A stretch of 36,698 bases of DNA from an uncultured Ruminococcus sp. (GCA_947176075.1 CAMWPG010000007.1:1-36698); one strand, 5' to 3'. Shown: positions 1 through 10,023, numbered from the stretch's first letter. Notes: generated from the sequence alone by a model not told the origin. Made by a program: numbers and translations.

Positions 1-104
1 CCCCCCCCCCCCCCACCCCCCCCCCCTATTTTTTTTTTCAATCAGAAGACGGCATACGATATTCATGAGCTTCTCGTGGGCTCGGATAGTTGTATAAGAG
101 ACAG
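1..104. other. Sequencing artefact: poly-C/poly-T plus P7, i7 index and Nextera read-2 transposon adapter
   Basis: 39-62 CAATCAGAAGACGGCATACGATAT matches P7 (CAAGCAGAAGACGGCATACGAGAT) with 2 G>T changes; 63-70 index TCATGAGC; 71-104 ttctcgtgggctcggatagttgtataagagacag matches the Nextera read-2 adapter. The reverse complement reads insert-adapter-polyA-polyG, typical of read-through on two-colour Illumina chemistry. Confidence 0.97.
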
Positions 105-112
105 AATAAACG

Positions 113-232
113 CTATCCACAACTTAAGGATTTAATTTCTGATTCAAGGCTATAAAAAACAGATTTCAATAATAAGAATTTGTCTATTTTTCATAATTCA
201 TAATTTGTCAATTTTTCTTAAGTTGTGGATAG
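113..232. repeat. 16-bp perfect inverted repeat CTATCCACAACTTAAG / CTTAAGTTGTGGATAG, 88-nt spacer, at the contig end
   Basis: Arms at 113-128 and 217-232. Confidence 0.8.
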
Positions 233-267
233 TGGTAAAATAAATCGTAATTTACTGGAGGAAAAGT

Positions 268-615
268 ATGAAAAGTAAAATTATATACTGCCTAAATTTT
301 CTTTGGACAAGTTTCATCGCATTTTCATTTCCTATTTGCTTTGGTTTTATTTTTCTTAATATAACCGGACATTCTAAAGGTTATAGTTATGATTTAGGTT
401 CGGAAAAAGATGTATCCATTCTATTAGGGTGTATTGAACTGCTGATATGGATTACTTTGGCATTACCTTCAAATATCTATGTCTTTCTTAAAACTATGAA
501 AAAAGGAAAGCTGTATTTACTGATACCTATTGCATTATACATAGCTCTTGCTATCATATGTATTTTTATTACAGGCGGTTGGTCTGAATATTCAAAAGGT
601 GTTTTCAATATATAA
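268..615 (+). CDS. Small hydrophobic (multi-TM) hypothetical protein
   Basis: 115-aa ORF with RBS ggagg upstream and several hydrophobic segments. Confidence 0.7.
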   Translation: MKSKIIYCLNFLWTSFIAFSFPICFGFIFLNITGHSKGYSYDLGSEKDVSILLGCIELLIWITLALPSNIYVFLKTMKKGKLYLLIPIALYIALAIICIFITGGWSEYSKGVFNI

Positions 616-652
616 ATTCTGATTTATGCGAACAAACCAATAATTAAAATAA

Positions 653-685
653 GCCCGAAAGCAGTTCCAAAAACTACTTTCGGGC
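653..685. terminator. Hairpin GCCCGAAAG...CTTTCGGGC
   Basis: 9-bp inverted repeat downstream of the 115-aa ORF; no clear T-run. Confidence 0.5.
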
Positions 686-820
686 ATTACTTCTATATGC
701 GTATTTGTCTTAGTGGAGACTTTTTTATTATACAGCACGCATTGCAGACATCATACACATCAACTGCTTACTTTAAAATGTTAAAACAAATATACAAAAC
801 GCTGAAAAATCAAAAAACGC

Positions 821-849
821 TTGACATTCCCTGCATGGTATGATAAATT
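821..849 (+). promoter_or_regulatory. Vegetative promoter of the hrcA operon (TTGACA-N17-TAAATT)
   Basis: -35 at 821-826 and -10 at 844-849 with TG at 841-842, immediately upstream of CIRCE. Confidence 0.7.
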
Positions 850-853
850 TATG

Positions 854-880
854 TTAGCACTCAGACATCACGAGTGCTAA
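854..880 (+). promoter_or_regulatory. CIRCE operator (HrcA binding site)
   Basis: TTAGCACTC-N9-GAGTGCTAA, exact canonical CIRCE inverted repeat. Confidence 0.97.
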
Positions 881-918
881 CACTTCAAAAGATAATCTGC
901 TAGAATGGAGGGTAAACA

Positions 919-1959
919 TTGGATGCACGAAAGCTGAGGATACTTGCAGCAGTAGTTGACAACTATATAAAAACAGGCGAACCGGTTGGTTCAAAAACAA
1001 TATCCATGATGCCTGAAATCAAAGTATCAGCGGCGACGGTGCGAAATGACATGGCTATATTAGAGGAGCTTGGGCTTTTAGAGCAGCCTCATACATCAGC
1101 AGGAAGAGTTCCAACATTCAGCGGATATAGACTTTATATAGAAGAGATATTAGGAAAAAGAGAGCTTGAGCCTGAAGAAAGAAAGCGTCTTGACGCAATG
1201 CTTGGAGATGAAGAGCTTTTCACTGAGGAGCTTCTTCTCCAGAATGCTTCAACAGCACTTGCAGAGATTACAAAATGTGCTACAGTGGTCTCAAACCTTG
1301 CACCGAAATATTCGGTCATATCAAAGGTAGAGGTTATTCCTACAGGCAAACGAATATATGTTGTTCTGCTTATCACATCAAATGGCAAGATAAAAAATAA
1401 GGCTTGCCGTATGGAATTTGATTTAACCCAGGAGCATATGGAGTTCCTTAAAAGATTCCTTGAGGAAAATCTTGAGGGAGTATCTGTATCGGAGCTTTCT
1501 GATGAAAAACTTGACCAGCTCATAACTGCTATGGGCACATATATGGTCGCACTTTCACCTCTTGTAAAAGGTATATGCGAAATGTCGAGAGACCTCCAGA
1601 AGAATGAAGTGATAGTTACCGGAGAACAAAATCTTCTCACCTACAGAGATCTTGATAAGAGCGAGATAGTACGGTTTATTTCTCATAAGAATGAGCTTAG
1701 CAGCCTTCTTGATGACAGCATGAGTGGTGTACAGGTAATGTTTGGCGAGGAAGAAGATCAGGGATTTGTAATAGGCAATTCGAGTATAATAGTTTCCAAA
1801 TATCAAAAGAGCGGAAAAACTGCCGGCTCACTGGGTGTTATAGGACCTGTGAGACTTGATTACGCCAAAATAATACCTTATATAGATTATTTTACAGAAA
1901 AGCTTACCCGATTTCTCTCGGATCAGGGTGAGGGAAAGGAAGAAGGCAATGACGAATAA
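919..1959 (+). CDS. hrcA: Heat-inducible transcription repressor HrcA (TTG start)
   Basis: Protein MDARKLRILAAVVDNYIKTGEPVGSKTI..., CIRCE upstream, grpE/dnaK/dnaJ downstream. Confidence 0.97.
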   Translation: MDARKLRILAAVVDNYIKTGEPVGSKTISMMPEIKVSAATVRNDMAILEELGLLEQPHTSAGRVPTFSGYRLYIEEILGKRELEPEERKRLDAMLGDEELFTEELLLQNASTALAEITKCATVVSNLAPKYSVISKVEVIPTGKRIYVVLLITSNGKIKNKACRMEFDLTQEHMEFLKRFLEENLEGVSVSELSDEKLDQLITAMGTYMVALSPLVKGICEMSRDLQKNEVIVTGEQNLLTYRDLDKSEIVRFISHKNELSSLLDDSMSGVQVMFGEEEDQGFVIGNSSIIVSKYQKSGKTAGSLGVIGPVRLDYAKIIPYIDYFTEKLTRFLSDQGEGKEEGNDE

Positions 1960-2512
1960 AGAGCTTGATGAGCTTATGAATGATGAAGCTGTTGGATCTG
2001 AGATAAATGATGAAAGCTCAGAAGCTGCAGAGGAAACCTCATCTGAAGAAATTTCAGAACTCGATGCTTTAAAGGAAGCACTTGCAAAAGCACAGCAGGA
2101 GCTTGAAGCAGCCAAAGATCAGCATTTGAGACTTATGGCAGAGTATCAAAATTATCGCAATCGTACATCCGAGGAGAAAAAGAAGATCTACGGTGATGCA
2201 AAGGCTGACTGTATCAAGGAGCTTCTGAATGTAGCAGATACTTTTGATAGAGCAGTAGAAGCAGAGTGCTCAGATGAAACCTATAAAAAGGGTGTGGAGC
2301 TGACCTACAGCCAGCTTAAAAAAGCATTTGAAAAGCTGGGAATTACAGAGATATCACCTTTGGGTGAGGAATTTGACCCGAATCTTCATAATGCCATAAG
2401 ACAGATGGAAAGCGAAGATTTTGAGGAAAATCAGGTCTGCGAGGTTTACCAGAAGGGTTATACACTCGGTGACAGACTTGTAAGACCCGCTGTTGTAGCG
2501 GTTAAAGCGTAA
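1949..2512 (+). CDS. grpE: Nucleotide exchange factor GrpE
   Basis: GrpE signature (LRLMAEYQNYRNRTSEEKK...); probable start MTNKELDEL overlaps the hrcA end. Confidence 0.95.
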   Translation: MTNKELDELMNDEAVGSEINDESSEAAEETSSEEISELDALKEALAKAQQELEAAKDQHLRLMAEYQNYRNRTSEEKKKIYGDAKADCIKELLNVADTFDRAVEAECSDETYKKGVELTYSQLKKAFEKLGITEISPLGEEFDPNLHNAIRQMESEDFEENQVCEVYQKGYTLGDRLVRPAVVAVKA

Positions 2513-2568
2513 ACGAAAATATTTATATACAAAGGGCAAAAGCCCTGCATTGAAAGGATGAATTTATT

Positions 2569-4413
2569 ATGGGAAAAATTATTGGTATTGACCTTGGTAC
2601 AACAAACTCATGTGTAGCAGTTATGGAAGGCGGTAACGCAGTAGTTATCACAAATGCAGAGGGCGCAAGAACTACGCCGTCAGTTGTAGGTTTTTCTAAA
2701 ACAGGAGAAAGACTGGTAGGTCAGATCGCAAAGCGTCAGGCTGTTGCAAATCCTGATAAGACCATCTCTTCTATCAAGCGTCACATGGGCGAGGATTATA
2801 AGGTAACTATTGACGATAAGAAGTATACTCCTCAGGAGATCTCAGCTATGATTCTTCAGAAGCTTAAAACTGATGCAGAAGCATATCTGGGTCAGCCTGT
2901 AACAGAGGCTGTTATAACAGTTCCGGCTTACTTTACAGATGCACAGCGTCAGGCAACAAAGGACGCAGGTCAGATCGCAGGTCTGAATGTTCGCAGAATC
3001 ATCAATGAGCCTACAGCAGCAGCTCTTTCATATGGTATTGATAAGGAAGGCGACCAGAAGGTTATGGTTTACGACCTTGGCGGCGGTACATTTGATGTAT
3101 CTATCATTGAAATGGGCGACGGCGTTCAGCAGGTTCTGGCTACAGCCGGCAACAACCGTCTGGGCGGCGATGACTTTGACCAGAGAATCATTGATTGGAT
3201 GATAAAGGAATTCAAGTCTCAGGAAGGCTTTGATCTGTCCGGTGACAAGATGGCTATGCAGAGACTCAAGGCTGAAGCTGAAAAGGCTAAGATCGAGCTT
3301 TCATCTACAACTACAACAGATATCAGCATTCCTTTCATTGCAGTAGATTCAAACAGCACTCCTCTGCATCTTAATATGACACTTACAGTTGCTAAGTTCA
3401 ATGAACTCACCCGTGACCTTGTTGATGCTACAATGGGTCCGGTACAGCAGGCAATGTCAGACAGCGGTCTGTCTGTTTCTGAGATCGATAAGGTTCTGAT
3501 GGTAGGCGGTTCTTCAAGAATCCCGGCTGTACAGGAAGCAGTTCGTCAGAAGCTTGGCAAGGAGCCTTTCAAGGGCATTAACCCTGATGAATGTGTAGCT
3601 CTTGGCGCAGCTCTCCAGGGCGGCGTTCTGGGCGGCGATGTCAAGGACGGTCTGCTGCTTCTGGACGTAACTCCTCTGTCTCTGGGTCTTGAAACAATGG
3701 GCGGCGTATGCACAAAGATCATTGAGAGAAATACAACTATCCCGACAAAGAAGAGCCAGATCTTCTCAACAGCTGCTGATAATCAGACAGCAGTTGATAT
3801 CAACGTTCTTCAGGGTGAGCGTGAATTTGCAAGAGACAACAAGCAGCTCGGAACATTCCGTCTGGATGGTATTGCTCCTGCAAGAAGAGGTGTTCCGCAG
3901 ATCGAAGTAACATTTGATATTGATGCAAACGGCATTGTACACGTTTCTGCAAAGGATCTGGGTACAGGCAAGGAGCAGAATATCTCAATCACAGCTTCTA
4001 CCAATATGTCCAAGGAAGATATTGACAAGGCAGTAAAGGAAGCTGAGGCTTATGCAGAAGAGGATAAGAAGCGCCGTGATGAGGTAGATACAAAGAATCA
4101 GGCAGAAAGTCTTATCGGTCAGTGCGAAAGCACACTTGCAGAGCTGGGTGATAAGATCGACGCAGCTGATAAGAGCGATATTGAGGCTAAGGTAGCAGAT
4201 CTTAAGAATGCTGTTTCAGGTAATGATACAGCAGCTATCAAGGCTAAGTCCGATGCACTCCAGCAGGCACTTTATGCAATGTCCTCCAAGATGTATCAGC
4301 AGCAGGGTGGTCCTGACATGAGCAATATGGGCGGTGCAGGTCCTGATATGGGCGCAGGTGCAGGCGGCGCAAATGATGATGGCGTTGTAGATGCAGATTT
4401 CAAGGAAGTATAA
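2569..4413 (+). CDS. dnaK: Molecular chaperone DnaK
   Basis: [22 protein letters not shown]... HSP70 family. Confidence 0.99.
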   Translation: MGKIIGIDLGTTNSCVAVMEGGNAVVITNAEGARTTPSVVGFSKTGERLVGQIAKRQAVANPDKTISSIKRHMGEDYKVTIDDKKYTPQEISAMILQKLKTDAEAYLGQPVTEAVITVPAYFTDAQRQATKDAGQIAGLNVRRIINEPTAAALSYGIDKEGDQKVMVYDLGGGTFDVSIIEMGDGVQQVLATAGNNRLGGDDFDQRIIDWMIKEFKSQEGFDLSGDKMAMQRLKAEAEKAKIELSSTTTTDISIPFIAVDSNSTPLHLNMTLTVAKFNELTRDLVDATMGPVQQAMSDSGLSVSEIDKVLMVGGSSRIPAVQEAVRQKLGKEPFKGINPDECVALGAALQGGVLGGDVKDGLLLLDVTPLSLGLETMGGVCTKIIERNTTIPTKKSQIFSTAADNQTAVDINVLQGEREFARDNKQLGTFRLDGIAPARRGVPQIEVTFDIDANGIVHVSAKDLGTGKEQNISITASTNMSKEDIDKAVKEAEAYAEEDKKRRDEVDTKNQAESLIGQCESTLAELGDKIDAADKSDIEAKVADLKNAVSGNDTAAIKAKSDALQQALYAMSSKMYQQQGGPDMSNMGGAGPDMGAGAGGANDDGVVDADFKEV

Positions 4414-4507
4414 GCGGAAAGTCCGCATTAAATAAGTTAGCTATAAAGGCAATCGGGGCGGATAAAAAAATGTCTGTCCCGCATTGTCATGTTAAGGAGA
4501 ATATGAC

Positions 4508-5668
4508 ATGGCAGATGAAAAAAGAGATTATTATGAGGTCTTAGGACTGAGTAAGGGCGCTTCTGATGATGAGATAAAAAAAGCATTTAAGACCATGGCG
4601 AGAAAATATCATCCGGATCTGCATCCGGGAGATAAGGAAGCCGAGGAAAAATTCAAGGAAATAAACGAGGCATACGGCATACTTTCCGATCCTGAGAAGA
4701 AGTCACGCTACGATCAGTTCGGTCATGCAGGCGTAGATCCGAATTATGGTGCAGGCGGAGCAGGAGGATATTCAGGATACGGTGATATAAACGATATATT
4801 TGACAGTATTTTCGGTGGATTCGGCGGCGGCGGATTCAGCGGATTTGGCGGTGGAAGATCACGTTCAAATCCTAACGCACCAAGAGCTGGAGGAGATACA
4901 AAGGTAAATCTTACTATAGATTTTCTTGAAGCCTGCAAGGGTGTAAAGAAAACTATAAGTGTGCAGCATCTGGAAAAGTGTTCTCAGTGCGGTGGAACGG
5001 GCGCAGATTCAGGCAGCAAGAAAGTGACCTGTACAGTATGCGGCGGTAGCGGTCAGAGGACAGAAAGAAGAAAATCCATTCTCGGATTTATGGAGACCGT
5101 AGTCCCCTGTTCAGCTTGTAATGGTAAGGGTCAGAAAATAGAAAATCCATGTAAGAAGTGCAGCGGTGCGGGAAGATTCCGTACCACAAGCAAATTTGAG
5201 GTCAACATTCCGGCAGGCATCAACGACGGTCAGGCAATCTGTCTTGGCGGAAAGGGTGATGCAGGCATAAACGGCGGACCAAATGGTGATGCATATCTGA
5301 CGATTTTTGTAAAAGAACATGATATTTTCAAGCGTGAGGGAAATGACATTTATTGTGATGTTCCTATTACTTATGCGCAGGCAGCTCTTGGAGCAGAGAT
5401 AACAGTACCGACGATTGACGGCAATGTTGCATATACCATAGCAGAGGGTACGCAGAGCGGTACAAAATTCAGACTTCGCGGCAAGGGTGTTAAATTCATT
5501 AATCGTGACGCACGTGGAGACCAGTATGTAACGGTATCAGTTGAAGTTCCGAAAAAGCTTTCAAAGAAGCAGAAAGAGCTTTTAAAGGAATTTGACGAAT
5601 CCCTTGATGAGAAAAATAATACAAAGCAAAAGGGCTTTTTTGACAAGCTTAAAGATATGTTTGATTAA
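4508..5668 (+). CDS. dnaJ: Molecular chaperone DnaJ
   Basis: J domain (HPD), Gly/Phe region, four CxxCxGxG zinc-finger motifs. Confidence 0.98.
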   Translation: MADEKRDYYEVLGLSKGASDDEIKKAFKTMARKYHPDLHPGDKEAEEKFKEINEAYGILSDPEKKSRYDQFGHAGVDPNYGAGGAGGYSGYGDINDIFDSIFGGFGGGGFSGFGGGRSRSNPNAPRAGGDTKVNLTIDFLEACKGVKKTISVQHLEKCSQCGGTGADSGSKKVTCTVCGGSGQRTERRKSILGFMETVVPCSACNGKGQKIENPCKKCSGAGRFRTTSKFEVNIPAGINDGQAICLGGKGDAGINGGPNGDAYLTIFVKEHDIFKREGNDIYCDVPITYAQAALGAEITVPTIDGNVAYTIAEGTQSGTKFRLRGKGVKFINRDARGDQYVTVSVEVPKKLSKKQKELLKEFDESLDEKNNTKQKGFFDKLKDMFD

Positions 5669-5671
5669 TAT

Positions 5672-5805
5672 TATAGTGAACGTCAAAAATAATTTGACGT
5701 TCACTATAAATAATTGATTTAAATTGCCTCGCACATATGCTCACTATGTTCGCTCCGTGCGTATCGGCAAATAGCAAACTCCAAATATATTTGTCGTTTG
5801 CTATA
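5672..5805. repeat. Candidate MITE-like or double-hairpin element downstream of dnaJ
   Basis: 16-bp perfect hairpin TATAGTGAACGTCAAA/TTTGACGTTCACTATA (5672-5708) and a second hairpin ATAGCAAAC...GTTTGCTAT (5771-5804). Outer ends form imperfect inverted repeats (tatagtgaacgtcaaa vs tatagcaaacgacaaa). Confidence 0.5.
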
Positions 5806-5814
5806 AGTAAATGA

Positions 5815-5857
5815 AAAGGAATCTGTTTGTGCAAATACAGACAGATTCCTTTTTTTG
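5815..5857. terminator. Bidirectional terminator aaaaggaatctgt...acagattccttttttt
   Basis: Inverted repeat with A-run before and T-run after, at the 3' end of the XRE gene. Confidence 0.75.
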
Positions 5858-6079
5858 TCATTTTCTTTTCGGATAAGGCTTTTTTTCATCTGTAAGACCA
5901 ACCAGATAATCTAAGCTGACATGATAGAATTCTGCAAGTTTTATTGCAAATTGCAGAGGAAGGTCTCGCTCCATTCGTTCATATTTGGAATAAAGAGACT
6001 GGTCGCATAATAAATATGCAGAAATTTGTTTTTGCGTCAGATCATAGTCCTCACGCAGATCACGTATTCTTAAATACAT
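5858..6079 (-). CDS. XRE-family helix-turn-helix transcriptional regulator
   Basis: MYLRIRDLREDYDLTQKQISAYLLCDQSLYSKYERMERDLPLQFAIKLAEFYHVSLDYLVGLTD: classic HTH_3; start chosen at MYLRIRD. Confidence 0.9.
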   Translation of the reverse strand: MYLRIRDLREDYDLTQKQISAYLLCDQSLYSKYERMERDLPLQFAIKLAEFYHVSLDYLVGLTDEKKPYPKRK

Positions 6080-6130
6080 AGTATCACCCTTGTTATTATA
6101 TATGAGTGAAAATCGTCCTACAGAGAAATT

Positions 6131-6143
6131 GGACAAATAGTCC
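6131..6143. promoter_or_regulatory. Putative operator 1, GGAC-N5-GTCC dyad
   Basis: GGACAAATAGTCC between divergent XRE and lipoprotein genes. Confidence 0.6.
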
Positions 6144-6177
6144 TAAAAACAGGATAAATAATTGTTGTATTTGCGAA

Positions 6178-6206
6178 TTGAAAAATAGGACTATTTGTAC
6201 TATAAT
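6178..6206 (+). promoter_or_regulatory. Promoter of the lipoprotein gene with operator 2 in the spacer
   Basis: TTGAAA (6178-6183)-N17-TATAAT (6201-6206); spacer contains TAGGACTATTTGTAC (6186-6200), an inverted copy of GGACAAATAGTCCTA at 6131-6145 with one mismatch. Confidence 0.75.
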
Positions 6207-6276
6207 AAGAAATACAATATAAGCAGCACGTATTATGATGTAATGCTTATAGTATTCAAAAAAGGAGAAATATATA

Positions 6277-6747
6277 ATGAAGAAAAAATTAATTATGATT
6301 GCAGCTATTTGTATCAGTATGGGAATGCTGGCAGGATGCGGAGGCACAGATAAAACTGACTCTGCCAAAAGTGAAAATTCAGCAGAAGAGACTGCTGAGG
6401 AGACTTTGATGTACGAATCAAAAAATGTGAGAATTACATATCTTGGAGAGGATGAATCATTTCTTGGTCCAAAGTTAAAGGTTAAAATTGAGAATCTATC
6501 AAATAAGAATATTAAAGTTCAGACAAACGATGATTTATCTGTAAACGATATGATGATCAATACTCTTTTCTCTGCCAATATTGCAGAAGGAAAGACAGCT
6601 ATTGATTCAATATCTCTTCTGAACAGCTATTTAGAGGAGAATAATATAACTGAAATTGAAAAGGTTGAGCTTTCATTCCATATTTTAGAAGCTGATACCT
6701 TTAAAACTATTGAAGATACTGAAATAGTTACACTGACACTTAACTAA
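6277..6747 (+). CDS. Small lipoprotein, hypothetical
   Basis: MKKKLIMIAAICISMGMLAGCGG lipobox. Confidence 0.8.
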   Translation: MKKKLIMIAAICISMGMLAGCGGTDKTDSAKSENSAEETAEETLMYESKNVRITYLGEDESFLGPKLKVKIENLSNKNIKVQTNDDLSVNDMMINTLFSANIAEGKTAIDSISLLNSYLEENNITEIEKVELSFHILEADTFKTIEDTEIVTLTLN

Positions 6748-6756
6748 ATAAAAGCC

Positions 6757-6794
6757 AAAAATCGGACAAGCAATAAAAAACTTGTCCGATTTTT
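6757..6794 (+). terminator. Rho-independent terminator aaaaatcggacaag...cttgtccgattttt
   Basis: 14-bp inverted repeat with terminal T-run. Confidence 0.9.
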
Positions 6795-6903
6795 CTATAT
6801 TTTCCGTTATTTTTCATTTGCTTTAAGATTCTTTTAAGAATGAAGCTCTATAATTAAGCCATATCAATGAACATTATGCTTTTTCTTGAAAGGAGAATTC
6901 CAT

Positions 6904-9900
6904 ATGAAGAAATCATTTGTACGCAAAACTGCTGTCGGTGCGCTTTGCATATCTCTCATAAGCTCCGGCATCAGCATTCCCAATGTTTCGGCTGCTTCCT
7001 TAGGTGATGTCAATCAGGATAATACTGTAAGTGTTGCCGACATCGTTTCCCTACAGAAATATCTTGTAAACAAGGGAACTCTTTCCTCTGCTGGAAAGAC
7101 AAATGCTGACATGAACAGCGACGGCAAAGTGAATGTATTCGACCTTTCCATTCTTAAAAATGCTGTTTCAACACCTTTTGCCGATACTGTTAAAATCCAT
7201 CTCAGCGACAGTGGAATTACTGTTGAAAACGACGCAAAAAATGTTGTTTCAATCAGCGGTAAGATCGTAACTATTTCGGCATCAGGAAAGTATATCGTAG
7301 ACGGTACTATAAACGAGGGTCAGATCTTTGTAAATATTCCTGACGTTGCAGCAGATTCGGCTGCTGCTGAAGTAACTCTCAGTAGTGTTTCTATTACAAA
7401 CAGCACTATGCCGTGTATTTATTCTCAGAGCGCTGATAAGCTGAAAATTACTGCGGTCGGTACAAATAATCTTACTGATACAGCAACTGCTGCACGCAGT
7501 GATTCTCCTGCTTGTATTTATTCTCTTACCGATACTACCATTACTAAAAACAGTGGCGGTACTCTTAATATTACATCTTCATTTAACAGAGGTATCGACT
7601 GTAATGAGGATCTCAGTCTCAACGGCGGTACTATCAATATAAATACTGATGTTGATGATCTTTCCGATTGTGATGCTATTAAAGCTCGTGAAACTGTTTC
7701 CGTTGACGGCGCTAAAGTAATTATCGATTCATCAGCTGACGGTATTAAGTCCGGCAAGAGAAATGTAGAGATTCTCTCCGGCAGCGTGGAGATAAAGGCT
7801 GGAAATGATGCTATTCAAGCGGCAACATCTATTGATATAGCAGGCGGTACAGTTATAGCAGGCGGCGACAGAGGACTGAGACTTGATGACGGCGGACTTC
7901 TTAACATTACCGGCGGCAATGTTATTGCAACTGCTACTGATTATCAGATAACAAATGCAGCAGAGAGCCTTGCGACTGTTAATATAAGCGGTTCAACTCA
8001 GAATATCATGCTGCTCGACTTTGCAGCTCAGCAAAAAAAGAATCAGGCTGTTACTCTCACTCAAAACGGCAAGACTGCATTTGAAATGGATGCAATAAAG
8101 AAGTTTAATTACGCCATCGTAAGCTCTTCCGGTATTGCTGCAAATACTGACTATAATCTCTATGTAGGCGGCGTAAAGCAGGGACATACCGGCGGTACGA
8201 TAACAGAATTCAATATGACTTCAAACGGAGCAGAATTTATAGATATCCAGGCAGCAGGCGGTGCATCAGTTAGTGACAATGCAGCAGCTTCTATTGTATA
8301 TAACGGCAGCAATGTATCTATTCTGAATGCATCCGGTCAAGCAGTTGCTTCTCCGTCAAATCTCACTGTTTCCGGCAGCAAGGTAACTATTACTGAACCG
8401 TCTGTTATTTCAGTTAGCGGCAAATCAGACAGTGCACAGATAGTTGTTGACTGCGATAAGACTGCATATCCCGAAGGTATTGTAGAGCTTGACCTTATTG
8501 GTGCGGAGCTTTCAAATACTTCCGCTGCCCCTATTTATGTTAAGCAGGTCGGCGATGAAGTACAGATCGTTGCAAAAAGCGGCACAGTAAATACTATTTC
8601 TGACGGTACAAGTCACAGCGATACAAATACTAAGGGTGAGACTATTCCGGCGGCTATTTATGCAGAGGACGACCTGAAAATAAAGGGCTCAGGTACTATT
8701 ACAGTAAACGGCAATACTGAGGATGGCATTGCTACAAAAAATGACCTTAAAATTTACAACGGAACTATAAATGTAACAGCCAAGGACGACGCTTTAAGAG
8801 GCGGTGACAGTGTTACTATAGGCAATGATACAGCCGCTGATTACAGCGGACTGAAGCTTACAGTCAATGCTTCTGCCGGTGATGGTATAAAGGCAAACGA
8901 TATGGATACTACAAGCGGAAAGGGCTTTATTACAGTAAACGGCGGTACTGTAAATGTAACAGCTTGCTCAGATGGTTTCCATGCTTCACAGAATCTGAAT
9001 ATAAACGGCGGAGATATAACTATTAAGACAACAGGTACATCTTCCTCAACCTCTGATGCAAGTGCAAAGGGACTTAAAGCCGGCAAAACAGACGATACCA
9101 CAGGAACAACAGTAGAGGGCGTTATCACAATAAACAGCGGACATATTGATGCTGATACAAAGGACGACTGCGTTCATGCAAGCGGAAATATCTACCTTTA
9201 CGGCGGCGTACTCGAGCTGAATTCAGGCGATGATGCAGTACACAGCGATTCTGATCTTACGATCGGCAAGGGCAACAATACATTTGATGATCTTACAGTA
9301 ATTGTTGAATCATGCTATGAGGGAATGGAAGCAAAAAATATTACGCAAAACAGCGGCAGTGTTATTATAAACTCCACTGACGACGGTTATAATGCTGCCG
9401 GCGGTGCAGATGGTTCCGGCAATATGGGACTTGGCGGCTGGGGCGGCGGCTGGAATATGGGCGGATCTTCCAGCGGTGATTATTCTCTTACCATAAATGG
9501 AGGATTTGCGCTTGTAAATGCAACAGACGGCGACCATGACGGATTTGATTCAAACGGAACATTTGCACTTAACGGTGGATATATTGTTACAAATGGTAAC
9601 GAACCAATTGACAGCGACGGCACACAGACCTATACAGGTGGAGTATATGTTAAGGACACAGGCTCAGGCGGTATGGGTATGGGCGGCGGCATGGGAGGCT
9701 GGGGCGGTCCCGGCGGAATGGGCGGCTCTTCCTCAATGACTCAGTCAGTATCCGCATCAGTTTCAGCAAATGCAGGTACAAGAATAACAATTTGTGACGG
9801 CAGCGGAAATGTTATCATATCGTTTATTGCTGACAAGAATGTAACGAGCGTAATTGCCGGATGCATAGAATATACCGGAGCTGCTGTTTATACAGGCGGT

Positions 9901-10023
9901 GAGCTTACTGGTTCGACATATTTCCAGACTACAGATCAGACGCAGCTTGCAGCATATGGCGGAAAGCTTACAGGCGGTACAGCGGCAGGCAGCGGAAGCA
10001 GCAGCACAAATTCGTGGAGATAA
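6904..10023 (+). CDS. Secreted protein with N-terminal dockerin type I module and two Cthe_2159/DUF4353-like beta-helix carbohydrate-binding domains
   Basis: Signal peptide; dockerin repeats DVNQDNTVSVADIVSLQKYL and DMNSDGKVNVFDLSILKNAV; repetitive 'NGGTINV..DDAL/DGIKA..' beta-helix coils; Gly-rich loops near the C-terminus. RBS aaaggag before ATG 6904. Confidence 0.85.
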   Translation: MKKSFVRKTAVGALCISLISSGISIPNVSAASLGDVNQDNTVSVADIVSLQKYLVNKGTLSSAGKTNADMNSDGKVNVFDLSILKNAVSTPFADTVKIHLSDSGITVENDAKNVVSISGKIVTISASGKYIVDGTINEGQIFVNIPDVAADSAAAEVTLSSVSITNSTMPCIYSQSADKLKITAVGTNNLTDTATAARSDSPACIYSLTDTTITKNSGGTLNITSSFNRGIDCNEDLSLNGGTININTDVDDLSDCDAIKARETVSVDGAKVIIDSSADGIKSGKRNVEILSGSVEIKAGNDAIQAATSIDIAGGTVIAGGDRGLRLDDGGLLNITGGNVIATATDYQITNAAESLATVNISGSTQNIMLLDFAAQQKKNQAVTLTQNGKTAFEMDAIKKFNYAIVSSSGIAANTDYNLYVGGVKQGHTGGTITEFNMTSNGAEFIDIQAAGGASVSDNAAASIVYNGSNVSILNASGQAVASPSNLTVSGSKVTITEPSVISVSGKSDSAQIVVDCDKTAYPEGIVELDLIGAELSNTSAAPIYVKQVGDEVQIVAKSGTVNTISDGTSHSDTNTKGETIPAAIYAEDDLKIKGSGTITVNGNTEDGIATKNDLKIYNGTINVTAKDDALRGGDSVTIGNDTAADYSGLKLTVNASAGDGIKANDMDTTSGKGFITVNGGTVNVTACSDGFHASQNLNINGGDITIKTTGTSSSTSDASAKGLKAGKTDDTTGTTVEGVITINSGHIDADTKDDCVHASGNIYLYGGVLELNSGDDAVHSDSDLTIGKGNNTFDDLTVIVESCYEGMEAKNITQNSGSVIINSTDDGYNAAGGADGSGNMGLGGWGGGWNMGGSSSGDYSLTINGGFALVNATDGDHDGFDSNGTFALNGGYIVTNGNEPIDSDGTQTYTGGVYVKDTGSGGMGMGGGMGGWGGPGGMGGSSSMTQSVSASVSANAGTRITICDGSGNVIISFIADKNVTSVIAGCIEYTGAAVYTGGELTGSTYFQTTDQTQLAAYGGKLTGGTAAGSGSSSTNSWR

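Noticed and set aside
1134-1640. Minus-strand ORF antisense to hrcA
   Set aside because: Ser/Phe-rich low-information translation overlapping a solid hrcA CDS.
4453-4481. Hairpin between dnaK and dnaJ (CGGGGCGGATA...TGTCTGTCCCG) as a novel regulator
   Set aside because: Contains several G-U pairs and sits where intercistronic hairpins are common in dnaK-dnaJ operons; not distinctive without comparative data.
9412-9740. Gly-rich tandem repeats in the dockerin protein as a possible DNA repeat element
   Set aside because: Reading frame continues without disruption; best explained as low-complexity protein loops.
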